This document shows, in pieces, positions 1-6,409 of a DNA stretch of 7,176 bases. The stretch lies in assembly GCA_030653635.1 (NCBI GenBank), contig JAURYZ010000169.1:1-7176 (forward strand), given 5' to 3'. The notes under the pieces are model-generated. The model worked only from the letters and a program-made list of their open reading frames with translations, did not search any database and was not told the origin of the DNA. The first letter of the stretch is position 1, and every line of letters starts with the position of its first letter. The translations under genes and the position numbers were made by a program. This DNA is from Coriobacteriia bacterium (GTDB lineage: Bacteria > Actinomycetota > Coriobacteriia > Anaerosomatales > JAHIQC01).

Positions 1-290
1 TGGCTGAGTTGGGCTCTCTTACTGAACTAGCGCACTTTCGAATCGGCGAAGAGGTTGCTCGCCTTGAGATTGACGTACTGGTAACCGTCGGGGAGCGCGC
101 ACGGCGCATTGCGGACGGCGCTAGGGCCGAAGGGATGTCAGATGAGCTCATCCGTCCATGCCGGACCCCAGAAGAGGCCACAGAGGTGCTTGATGACCTG
201 CTTGCTGCAGGAGACGCGGTGCTGGTGAAGGCATCGCGAGTGATGGGGCTTGAGCGAATCGTTGAAGGAATCGTGGACCCACGTGTTTAG
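1..290 (+). CDS. murF: MurF, UDP-MurNAc-tripeptide--D-alanyl-D-alanine ligase, C-terminal part (5' end outside window)
   Basis: MurF is the cytoplasmic ATP-dependent ligase that adds D-Ala-D-Ala to UDP-MurNAc-tripeptide, completing the pentapeptide precursor. Only the last 95 or so codons are visible, reading from base 3 to a TAG at 288-290. The first visible residues, AELGSLTELAHFRIGEEVA, match the C-terminal Mur ligase domain, where the family usually has a (D)MxELG segment followed by a conserved His. The end carries VLVKASRVMGLERIVE, a strong MurF signature (family form VLVKGSR.MGxE). The frame is open at the left edge, so the missing ATP-binding and N-terminal domains should lie upstream; nothing suggests truncation. 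An in-window TTG at 9 would give a spurious short ORF and is not a real start. The 3' end overlaps the mraY start region, as expected for neighbours in a dcw operon. Confidence 0.95.
   Translation, partial: AELGSLTELAHFRIGEEVARLEIDVLVTVGERARRIADGARAEGMSDELIRPCRTPEEATEVLDDLLAAGDAVLVKASRVMGLERIVEGIVDPRV
265..270 (+). promoter_or_regulatory. Candidate ribosome binding site for mraY
   Basis: The purine run AAGGAA lies inside the murF 3' end, 12 nt before the GTG at 283. The spacing is somewhat long, but this is the only Shine-Dalgarno-like run near any of the three candidate mraY starts. It supports GTG 283 over TTG 250 or TTG 262. Confidence 0.5.
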
Positions 291-1326
291 ACTCGCACAG
301 TACCCGTCATATCAGGTGTTCATCGGGGTCGTACTGGCCTTGGTCGCTTGCGCGGCTCTATTCCCTTTGTGGATCCGGCTTCTCAAGTTCCGCAACATCG
401 GCCAACAGGTGCGCGCCGACGGTCCTCAGGGGCATCTAGTCAAACAGGGCACCCCGACCATGGGTGGCGTGCTGATTCTCCTCGTGGTCAGTGCGGTGTA
501 TCTGCTGTTCGGGAATTTCGGACGCTCGTCGATCCTTGCGCTGGTCACGATGATTTCCTGCGGTATTCTCGGCTTCTTTGACGATTGGTCAAAAGTCGCA
601 CACGAGCGCTCTCTTGGGCTCACGCCCAAAGCGAAGATCGCCGGGCAGGCCGCAGTGGCGCTTCTATTTGGCGTGCTCGCGGTGAACTGGGCCGGAATAT
701 CGCCGCTGGTTACGCTGCCGCTGGTACCCGGCTCGCTCGACTTGGGCGTACTCACGTCCAGCATCACAGTGGGCAAGACTCTTATCGTCATCCCGTGGCT
801 CTACCTAGGTCTTGTGTTCTTCATGGTCGTGGGCGAGAGCAACGCCGTAAATCTGACCGATGGCCTAGATGGTCTGGCTGCCGGTACGGTCACTATCGTC
901 ATGCTGGCGTACGCCGGCATCGCGTTTCGCCAGAATCGCCTTGATATCGCATTGCTTGCGGCGAGTGTCGCGGGGGCCTGCATCGGATTTATCTGGTACA
1001 ACAGCTATCCGGCCGACATCTTCATGGGTGATACCGGCTCGCTTGGGCTCGGAGCCGGTATAGCAGCTTTGGCGGTGATCACTAAGACTGAACTTCTGGT
1101 ACTTCTCATAGGTGGCATTTACCTCGCCGAGGCACTTTCAGTCGTGCTGCAGGTAGCCTCGTTCAAACTTACGGGGAAGCGGATCTTCAGGATGGCACCA
1201 ATACATCATCATTTCGAGATGATCGGGTGGTCTGAGACCAAGATTATGGTGCGGTTCTGGATTATCACCGGGATCACGGCCGGGGCAGGATTCGCTTTGT
1301 TCTTTGTCAGTTCGGTCAGGAGGTAG
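283..1326 (+). CDS. mraY: MraY, phospho-N-acetylmuramoyl-pentapeptide transferase
   Basis: MraY is the integral membrane enzyme that transfers phospho-MurNAc-pentapeptide from UDP to undecaprenyl phosphate, forming lipid I on the cytoplasmic face. From GTG 283 the protein is 347 residues, within the usual 320-360, with about ten hydrophobic segments. Motifs in order: IGQQVRADGP and GTPTMGG near residues 38-62; the Mg-binding DD pair of FFDDWSK at 100-101; NLTDGLDGLA at 190-199; the third catalytic Asp in GDTGS at 249-253; and HHHFE at 308-312. I chose GTG 283 because it gives MFRLAQYPSYQVF directly before the first membrane helix and has a purine run upstream. A longer form from TTG 250 (358 residues) is possible and would add a polar leader. 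With the chosen start it overlaps murF by 8 nt, and its stop lies 1 nt before murD. Identity is certain; only the start is open. Confidence 0.97.
   Translation: MFRLAQYPSYQVFIGVVLALVACAALFPLWIRLLKFRNIGQQVRADGPQGHLVKQGTPTMGGVLILLVVSAVYLLFGNFGRSSILALVTMISCGILGFFDDWSKVAHERSLGLTPKAKIAGQAAVALLFGVLAVNWAGISPLVTLPLVPGSLDLGVLTSSITVGKTLIVIPWLYLGLVFFMVVGESNAVNLTDGLDGLAAGTVTIVMLAYAGIAFRQNRLDIALLAASVAGACIGFIWYNSYPADIFMGDTGSLGLGAGIAALAVITKTELLVLLIGGIYLAEALSVVLQVASFKLTGKRIFRMAPIHHHFEMIGWSETKIMVRFWIITGITAGAGFALFFVSSVRR
1318..1323 (+). promoter_or_regulatory. Strong ribosome binding site for murD
   Basis: A perfect AGGAGG lies in the last codons of mraY, with a 4-nt spacer to the GTG at 1328. It decides the murD start: the alternative TTG at 1304 lies upstream of this site and would add eight non-conserved residues. 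Confidence 0.85.
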
Positions 1327-1327
1327 C

Positions 1328-2713
1328 GTGCGCGCTCTTTCTGATAGCATCGCTGTGGTAGGCCTCGGAGTCTCGGGGCTTGCGGTAGCGCGCTACATTT
1401 ACAAGCATCAAGGCATGATCCCGATCAGCATGTCTGTCTACGATTCCGCTGACAACGATCGCCTGCGCTTGCTCGCCCTAGAACTTGCCGAAGCAGGAGC
1501 GGACGTGCATCTGGGCGCAGAGACTGTCGATGGTCGTTTCCGGGTCGCCGTCGTGAGCCCTGGCATTATGCCCAAGAGCCCTCTTAGGCGTTCGGTCCAA
1601 CAGGCGGCCGATAGAGTCATAGGCGAGATCGAGTTTGCTTTCGAGCGCTCGGTGAGCCCGTGGCTTGCGGTGACCGGAACCAATGGGAAGACCACGGTCA
1701 CGAGCCTTTGTGTGCATCTGCTCACCTCTGCGGGTGTTCCTGCTGAGGCGGTGGGGAACATCGGCGTACCGCCGATCACGCTCGTGGACGAGGTGGGTCC
1801 GTCGACTGCTCTGGTCGCTGAGGTATCTTCATTCCAGCTTGCCCTCACTGACGCCTTCCGCCCACGTGTGGCGGTTTTGCTCAACATCACCCCAGATCAC
1901 ATCGACTGGCATGGATCATTTCAGGCCTACGCGGCTGACAAGGCCAAGTTGTTCGCGAACATGGGTCCTGACGATTGTGCTGTGATCGATATCGATGACT
2001 CGGGCTCTGCCCCATTGGCCGATACGGTTGCGGCACGAGGCGTTCGCGTGATGCGTGTGTCGCGCGTCGGGCTGCCGATGGGAGGTGCGGGCCTTGTCGA
2101 CGGCTGGCTCACTCTCGACACGCCTGCCGGCCCCATCCGAGTGCTCAAGGCTTCATCGCTCAAGATTCGCGGTGACCACAACGTCAGCAACGCACTGGCC
2201 GCCACAGCCGCCGTGCACTCATGGGGTATCGATATCGATGCCATAGCGCGTGGGCTCCTCGGTTTTGAGCCCATCAAGCATCGACTTGAGCCAGTCGGAG
2301 TGAACGACGGTGTAGAGTACATCAACGACTCGAAGGCCACGAATCCCGGCGCCACAATAATGGCGCTCACAGCCTTCGGCGATCGCCCCGTGGTGCTCAT
2401 GTTGGGTGGACGCAACAAGGACAACTCGTTTGCTGAACTTGCCTTGCATGTGCGTGACTCAGTCAAGTCGGTCGTCTTGTTTGGTGAAGCGGCTCCCGAT
2501 ATCGCCGCTGCGCTCTCGGACGCCGGCGTTGCGTATCAGTCCTGCGGCACGATGCTGCAGGCGTTGGAGTGTGCGACGCACTCGGCTGTCGATGGCGGAA
2601 CAGTGCTGCTTTCCCCCGCATGCGCTTCATTCGACGAGTTCGAAGGTTACTCGCATCGCGGAGATGTTTTTAGGGCTGCTGTGGCCGAATTGCGTCAGGT
2701 TGGGTCGAGATGA
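1328..2713 (+). CDS. murD: MurD, UDP-N-acetylmuramoyl-L-alanine--D-glutamate ligase
   Basis: MurD is the cytoplasmic ATP-dependent ligase that adds D-Glu to UDP-MurNAc-L-Ala. From GTG 1328 it is 461 residues, normal for the family (about 440-460). The N-terminal Rossmann-like domain begins with VVGLGVSG near residue 10. The central ATPase domain has the P-loop GTNGKT at 117-122, EVSSFQL at 165-171, and NITPDHIDWHGS at 186-197. Lys 205, in the segment ADKAKLF, aligns with the carbamylated lysine of the family. GDHNVSNALAA is at 282-292. The C-terminal domain has HRLE at 318-321, NDSKATNPGAT at 333-343, GGRNKDN at 360-366 and LSPACASFDEF plus HRGDVF near the end. NDSKATN and SPACASFD separate MurD from MurC, MurE and MurF. 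The start is set by AGGAGG just upstream, and the stop overlaps the ftsW start as ATGA, suggesting translational coupling. Confidence 0.97.
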   Translation: MRALSDSIAVVGLGVSGLAVARYIYKHQGMIPISMSVYDSADNDRLRLLALELAEAGADVHLGAETVDGRFRVAVVSPGIMPKSPLRRSVQQAADRVIGEIEFAFERSVSPWLAVTGTNGKTTVTSLCVHLLTSAGVPAEAVGNIGVPPITLVDEVGPSTALVAEVSSFQLALTDAFRPRVAVLLNITPDHIDWHGSFQAYAADKAKLFANMGPDDCAVIDIDDSGSAPLADTVAARGVRVMRVSRVGLPMGGAGLVDGWLTLDTPAGPIRVLKASSLKIRGDHNVSNALAATAAVHSWGIDIDAIARGLLGFEPIKHRLEPVGVNDGVEYINDSKATNPGATIMALTAFGDRPVVLMLGGRNKDNSFAELALHVRDSVKSVVLFGEAAPDIAAALSDAGVAYQSCGTMLQALECATHSAVDGGTVLLSPACASFDEFEGYSHRGDVFRAAVAELRQVGSR

Positions 2714-3948
2714 GCGGTACTAGCTATGCCGGCGGAGCCTCATCGCGCTATCTGTTGATGGGCTCGACACTCTTGCTGCTCATGGGTGGGCTTGTGATGG
2801 TCTACTCGGCCTCCTCGGTGGCCGACTACGTCAACTTCTCGGACAGCGCCTACCACTTCAAGCGTCACGCCATATCGATTCTCATAGGGGCCATCGCCCT
2901 GTTCGTGGCACAGGCGTTCGATTACCACAAACTCCGCAGAATGGCCTGGGCATTCTATTTCGGTTGTATCGCATCACTTGTCGCGGTTCTGCTCATCGGC
3001 GTGGGGAAGTTTGGCGCCCAGAGTTGGATCGATCTTGGCCCCACGACTATTCAGCCTTCGGAGTACGCCAAGCTCGCGTGCATCATGGTCACGGCAGTGC
3101 TGTTCTGTCAGCTCGAGGAGCGCACACTGCGCTTCAAGGACTTGTGGTCTAGGCTTGCTTTGTCCGTAGGCGGCGTGATCTTTCTTGTGATGCTTCAGCC
3201 CGACATGGGAACGACCATGTCCATTGTGCTGTCCGTCTATCTAGTATTACTGCTTGCGGGCGTTCGCTGGACTGTCCTGCTGGGCACGGCCACCGTGGGC
3301 ATGGCGGGTGTCATGACCCTGATGTTCGCGGCTTCGTATCGAGCAGCTCGGATGCGAGCGTTCCTCAACCCGTGGGCCGATCCGCAGGGTTCGGGGTATC
3401 AGAGCATTCAAGCGATGCTCGCCTTCGGTTCCGGTGGCATCGATGGAGTTGGTCTTGGGCTGTCACGTCAGAAGTTCTTTTACCTACCGGCCGCGCATAA
3501 CGATTTCATCTTCGCCATCATTGGTGAGGAGCTAGGCCTTCTTGGCACAGTCGCCGTGGTCGCGGCGTTCCTTGTGCTCACCTATGCAGGTATTCGGATC
3601 GCTTTGGGCACGCGTGACTTGTTCGGACGTCTCCTCGCGGGTGGTCTTGTGGCGATGATCGCTGTTCAGGCTGTCATGAACATGGCGGCGGTCACAGGGT
3701 TGATGCCGGTCACGGGCATTACGATGCCACTTGTGAGCTATGGTGGGTCTTCGATGACGTTCATGATGCTGTGCGTAGGCATCGTGCTCTCCGTATCCAA
3801 GTACGGCAGTCGCGGCGCACGCGTCGCTACTTCCGGTGTCACCAAGAAGGAGATCCCCGGTGCGCGTGATGATGAGCGGCGGCGGAACCGCAGGCCATAT
3901 CTATCCAGCGTTGACGGTGGCAGAGGAACTGCGCGCCGAAGGGCGTGA
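2710..3948 (+). CDS. ftsW: FtsW, septal peptidoglycan glycosyltransferase (SEDS family)
   Basis: FtsW is the SEDS-family membrane polymerase that links lipid II into glycan strands at the division site, working with a class B penicillin-binding protein. The 412-residue protein has about ten hydrophobic segments. The first is near residues 14-34 and is followed by VYSASS. Visible motifs are IQPSEYAKL near 114-122, QPDMGTT at 163-169, NPWADPQGSGYQ at 220-231, the large loop AAHNDFIFAIIGEELG near 261-276, and TGITMPLVSYGGSS at 335-348. Asp 265 in that loop matches the SEDS catalytic aspartate. FtsW rather than RodA is inferred from its place between murD and murG. The ATG overlaps the murD stop (ATGA), and no strong Shine-Dalgarno is seen, so translation probably depends on coupling. 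The last 29 codons overlap murG and encode an arginine-rich tail with ten Arg residues, likely cytoplasmic. Confidence 0.95.
   Translation: MSGTSYAGGASSRYLLMGSTLLLLMGGLVMVYSASSVADYVNFSDSAYHFKRHAISILIGAIALFVAQAFDYHKLRRMAWAFYFGCIASLVAVLLIGVGKFGAQSWIDLGPTTIQPSEYAKLACIMVTAVLFCQLEERTLRFKDLWSRLALSVGGVIFLVMLQPDMGTTMSIVLSVYLVLLLAGVRWTVLLGTATVGMAGVMTLMFAASYRAARMRAFLNPWADPQGSGYQSIQAMLAFGSGGIDGVGLGLSRQKFFYLPAAHNDFIFAIIGEELGLLGTVAVVAAFLVLTYAGIRIALGTRDLFGRLLAGGLVAMIAVQAVMNMAAVTGLMPVTGITMPLVSYGGSSMTFMMLCVGIVLSVSKYGSRGARVATSGVTKKEIPGARDDERRRNRRPYLSSVDGGRGTARRRA
3847..3852 (+). promoter_or_regulatory. Strong ribosome binding site for murG, inside ftsW
   Basis: AAGGAG lies 7 nt before the GTG at 3860, which is ideal spacing. 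It is within the ftsW coding sequence (codons for Lys-Lys-Glu) and fixes the murG start. The alternative GTG at 3836 is upstream of this site and would add eight residues unlike the family. Confidence 0.85.
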
Positions 3949-4960
3949 TGAGGTCCTGTTCGTGGGCACACCGGATGGACTGGAGGCCCGTCTCGTACCC
4001 GAGGCGGGCATCTCGTTCATCGGGATTCCCGCCAAGGGGTTCGATCGCTCACGGCCGCTGTCTCTCGTGGGCGCACTTCTTCAGTTGTTTGCTTCCACGC
4101 TTCGCGCTGTTCGAATTTTGCGCACGGAGAAGATTGATGTGGTGGCAGGCTTCGGCGGGTACGTATCGCTTCCGGTCGGTATTGCCGCCGTGCTGACCCA
4201 AACGCCGCTTGCCTTGCACGAGCAAAACTCCGTGCCCGGACTAGCGAACAAAGTGCTCTCCAGATGGGCCCAGTCCGTCGCTGTTACCTACGAGGCGTCC
4301 CGTGCGTATCTCAGGCACCCCGATCGCGTGACATGGACTGGCAATCCGGTGCGCGAATCCGTGTTGCGTGCGGACGCTTTGCAAGGGCGCCTAGATTTGG
4401 GAGTGCCGTATGATGCACCGCTACTGCTGGTCTTCGGCGGCAGCCGGGGTGCCAGGCATCTGAACCAGGTCGTAGTAGCTGCACGTGACGAGTGGCTGTC
4501 AGTCCCCGGATCAGCGGTCGTGCATATCGCCGGACGGGATGAGTGCGCGTCGGTCTCAGAGGCTCTGGAGGCGCTCGGAGGCGACGCAGATGGCCGCTAT
4601 CGTGTGTTGGATTATGTGGACGGTATGGGTTCGCTCATGGCTGCCGCTGACCTGGTGGTGGCACGTGCCGGTGCGACGTCCATCGCCGAGATGACCTGTC
4701 TGGGCAAGGCATCGGTCCTAGTGCCATATCCCTACGCGACTGACGACCATCAGACCCTTAACGCGAAGGCACTGCAGGATGCGGGTGCCGCACTCGTGTT
4801 TGCGGACTCGCAGATAGATCGGCCAGAGTTCGTCGAGAAGGTTACGGAGCTGCTCACAGACGGTGGCACGCGTGCTACCATGGCTGCCGCATCATCCGCG
4901 CTCGGCAGACCGGACGCAGCCTTGCGCGTGGCCGACACGATTCGCGGCGTCTGCCGATAG
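3860..4960 (+). CDS. murG: MurG, undecaprenyl-PP-MurNAc-pentapeptide-UDP-GlcNAc GlcNAc transferase
   Basis: MurG is the membrane-associated GT-B glycosyltransferase that adds GlcNAc from UDP-GlcNAc to lipid I, giving lipid II on the cytoplasmic face. From GTG 3860 the protein is 366 residues, close to the family norm of about 355-370. The N-terminal domain starts with the glycine loop GGGTAGHIYPA at residues 7-17, including the conserved His 13. It continues with GFGGYVSLP near 97-105, HEQNSVPG at 120-127 and TGNPVR at 160-165. The C-terminal domain has the second glycine loop GGSRGA at 193-198, the UDP-GlcNAc-binding segment RAGATSIAEM starting at 269, and DDHQTLNA at 295-302. The start lies 89 nt inside ftsW in the +1 frame and is backed by a well-spaced AAGGAG. 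The stop is followed by the only true intergenic gap in the window, 39 nt before murC. Confidence 0.97.
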   Translation: MRVMMSGGGTAGHIYPALTVAEELRAEGRDEVLFVGTPDGLEARLVPEAGISFIGIPAKGFDRSRPLSLVGALLQLFASTLRAVRILRTEKIDVVAGFGGYVSLPVGIAAVLTQTPLALHEQNSVPGLANKVLSRWAQSVAVTYEASRAYLRHPDRVTWTGNPVRESVLRADALQGRLDLGVPYDAPLLLVFGGSRGARHLNQVVVAARDEWLSVPGSAVVHIAGRDECASVSEALEALGGDADGRYRVLDYVDGMGSLMAAADLVVARAGATSIAEMTCLGKASVLVPYPYATDDHQTLNAKALQDAGAALVFADSQIDRPEFVEKVTELLTDGGTRATMAAASSALGRPDAALRVADTIRGVCR

Positions 4961-4974
4961 ACCCGGACATACAA

Positions 4975-4999
4975 AGGACTTCTCCAGCTAGGAGCTTCT
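4975..4999 (+). repeat. Near-duplicate AGGA(G)CTTCT in the murG-murC gap
   Basis: The 39-nt gap contains AGGACTTCT at 4975-4983 and AGGAGCTTCT at 4990-4999, which differ by one inserted G. The second copy contains the murC ribosome site. It may be a small tandem duplication or chance. I see no promoter hexamers or terminator hairpin in the gap, only a very weak AGCT-AGG-AGCT inverted repeat. Confidence 0.3.
4990..4994 (+). promoter_or_regulatory. Ribosome binding site for murC
   Basis: AGGAG lies 5 nt before the GTG at 5000. No other in-frame start codon is present in the gap upstream, so it supports GTG 5000 as the murC start. Confidence 0.8.
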
Positions 5000-6409
5000 G
5001 TGGGCGAAATAGACATACGGACCGGAGCGTCGACCCACTTCATCGGAATCGGTGGAGCGGGCATGAGCGGTATCGCTTTGGTGATGGCCCAACGTGGCCT
5101 TGCCGTCAGCGGATCGGACCTCAAAGCCTCTCGCTATACCCAGACTCTAGAAGCCGCATGTGTGAAAGTCGTAATCGGACATGCCGAGGAGAATATAGTA
5201 GACCCCTCGGTCGTGGTCGTCTCCTCGGCGATTAGACAGACGAATCCGGAGTACGCCGCGGCGACGGCCAAGGGACTTGAGATATGGCCGCGCGCCAAGA
5301 TGCTGGCCCGACTTGCCGAGGACCGTGCAACGATAGCCGTCGCAGGCACCCACGGTAAGACCTCCACGAGTGCCATTGCGGCCACGATGCTGGCGGGTAT
5401 GGGTCTGGACCCGACGTTTGTGGTGGGTGGCGAGGTTTCCGGATTCAATACCAACGCTCGAAACGGCTCAGGACCGCATTACGTGGTAGAGGCCGACGAG
5501 TCTGACGGTTCGTTTATCTACCTCGATCCCAAAGTTGCGATCGTGACAAACGTGGAGGCTGACCATCTCGACCATTACGGTTCGCTCGAAGCGATTGAGC
5601 GAACCTTCGTTGAGTTCATGTGCCGCGTCTCGGTCACAGGTGCACTCGTGTTGTGTGCCGATGACGCTCGGCTGCTCGAACTGGCGGCATCGTGTCCGGC
5701 CAGACAGGTCACCTACGGGTTTGCGGATGAAGCCATGGTTCGCTGCGAAATCCTGGGCCCATGCAAGTTGGGTTCTCGCTTCAGCGTGCGATTCCCGGAC
5801 AGCACCACGATTGAGTCGAGCATCATAGTTCCGGGTGCGCACATGGTGGCGAATGCCACAGCCGCGCTTGCGACCGCCTGGGCTCTTGAGTTGGATGTCG
5901 TAGCCGCCGCCGCGGCACTGGCCAAATTCACTGGCGTGCGTCGGCGTTTCGATCTGGTGGGCGAGGCTGCGGGCGTGACCATCGTAGACGACTACGCGCA
6001 TCATCCGACCGAGCTGAAAGCCACGGTCGGTGCGGCGAGGCAGTGTGGATACGGAAGAGTATGGGTGGTGTTCCAGCCGCATCGCTACTCGCGCACAGGC
6101 GCTTTTGCCAAGGAGTTTGGCGAGGCCTTCGTGGATGCGGATCACGTGGTGTTCATGGATGTGTACAGCGCAGGCGAGGTGCCGATTCCGGGTGTCAGCG
6201 GTAAGACTATTTTGGATGCCGTCCTGGAGCACGATGCTCGCGCACAGGTAGTCTATCTGCCACATCGCGCTGATCTCGTGCCGTTCCTCGTGTCCAAGCT
6301 GCACGCAGGTGACCTGCTCATGACCATGGGCGCGGGAGACGTCACCGCTGTAGGCCCTGAGCTGCTCCAGGCAATCATCGACGGCGAGGAGCAGCGCGGA
6401 TGCCCGTAG
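5000..6409 (+). CDS. murC: MurC, UDP-N-acetylmuramate--L-alanine ligase
   Basis: MurC is the cytoplasmic ATP-dependent ligase that adds L-Ala, the first stem-peptide residue, to UDP-MurNAc. The protein has 469 residues, a normal length. The N-terminal domain has the nucleotide-binding loop GIGGAGMSG at 16-24. The ATPase domain has the P-loop GTHGKTST at 116-123, where the His after GT is typical of MurC; EADESDGSF at 164-172; NVEADHLDHY at 184-193; and GAHMVANATAAL at 279-290. The C-terminal domain has GVRRRFD at 312-318, DDYAHHPTE at 330-338, FQPHRYSRT at 358-366 and GAGDVTAVGPELL at 444-456. These identify MurC over MurD, MurE and MurF. In GAHMVAN the first Asn of the more common HNxxN pattern is Met, while the second Asn (285) is kept. 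The gene follows a 39-nt gap and ends overlapping murB by 10 nt. Confidence 0.97.
   Translation: MGEIDIRTGASTHFIGIGGAGMSGIALVMAQRGLAVSGSDLKASRYTQTLEAACVKVVIGHAEENIVDPSVVVVSSAIRQTNPEYAAATAKGLEIWPRAKMLARLAEDRATIAVAGTHGKTSTSAIAATMLAGMGLDPTFVVGGEVSGFNTNARNGSGPHYVVEADESDGSFIYLDPKVAIVTNVEADHLDHYGSLEAIERTFVEFMCRVSVTGALVLCADDARLLELAASCPARQVTYGFADEAMVRCEILGPCKLGSRFSVRFPDSTTIESSIIVPGAHMVANATAALATAWALELDVVAAAAALAKFTGVRRRFDLVGEAAGVTIVDDYAHHPTELKATVGAARQCGYGRVWVVFQPHRYSRTGAFAKEFGEAFVDADHVVFMDVYSAGEVPIPGVSGKTILDAVLEHDARAQVVYLPHRADLVPFLVSKLHAGDLLMTMGAGDVTAVGPELLQAIIDGEEQRGCP
6386..6391 (+). promoter_or_regulatory. Ribosome binding site for murB, inside murC
   Basis: GAGGAG in the final murC codons lies 8 nt before the ATG at 6400. 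It supports that ATG as the murB start, 10 nt before the end of murC. Confidence 0.8.

Noticed and set aside
426..791. A 121-codon - strand open frame opposite mraY
   Set aside because: It overlaps conserved MraY motifs and its translation is low-complexity Ser/Thr/Pro-rich with no family resemblance.
1304..1327. An upstream TTG start for murD at 1304
   Set aside because: It lies before the perfect AGGAGG at 1318-1323, which serves GTG 1328, and the added residues are not part of the MurD fold.
1927..2466. A 179-codon - strand open frame opposite murD
   Set aside because: It lies wholly within murD, is rich in Ser, Pro, Thr and Arg, and has no recognisable motif or upstream ribosome site. 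It is a shadow of a well-supported gene.
3836..3859. An upstream GTG start for murG at 3836
   Set aside because: It adds SPRRRSP-like residues not typical of MurG and ignores the well-spaced AAGGAG before GTG 3860.
3830..3950. A sequencing frameshift creating the ftsW/murG overlap
   Set aside because: Both frames are coherent: FtsW ends in a plausible basic tail and MurG starts with a good ribosome site and an intact glycine loop. Nothing requires an error, although reads would be needed to exclude it fully.
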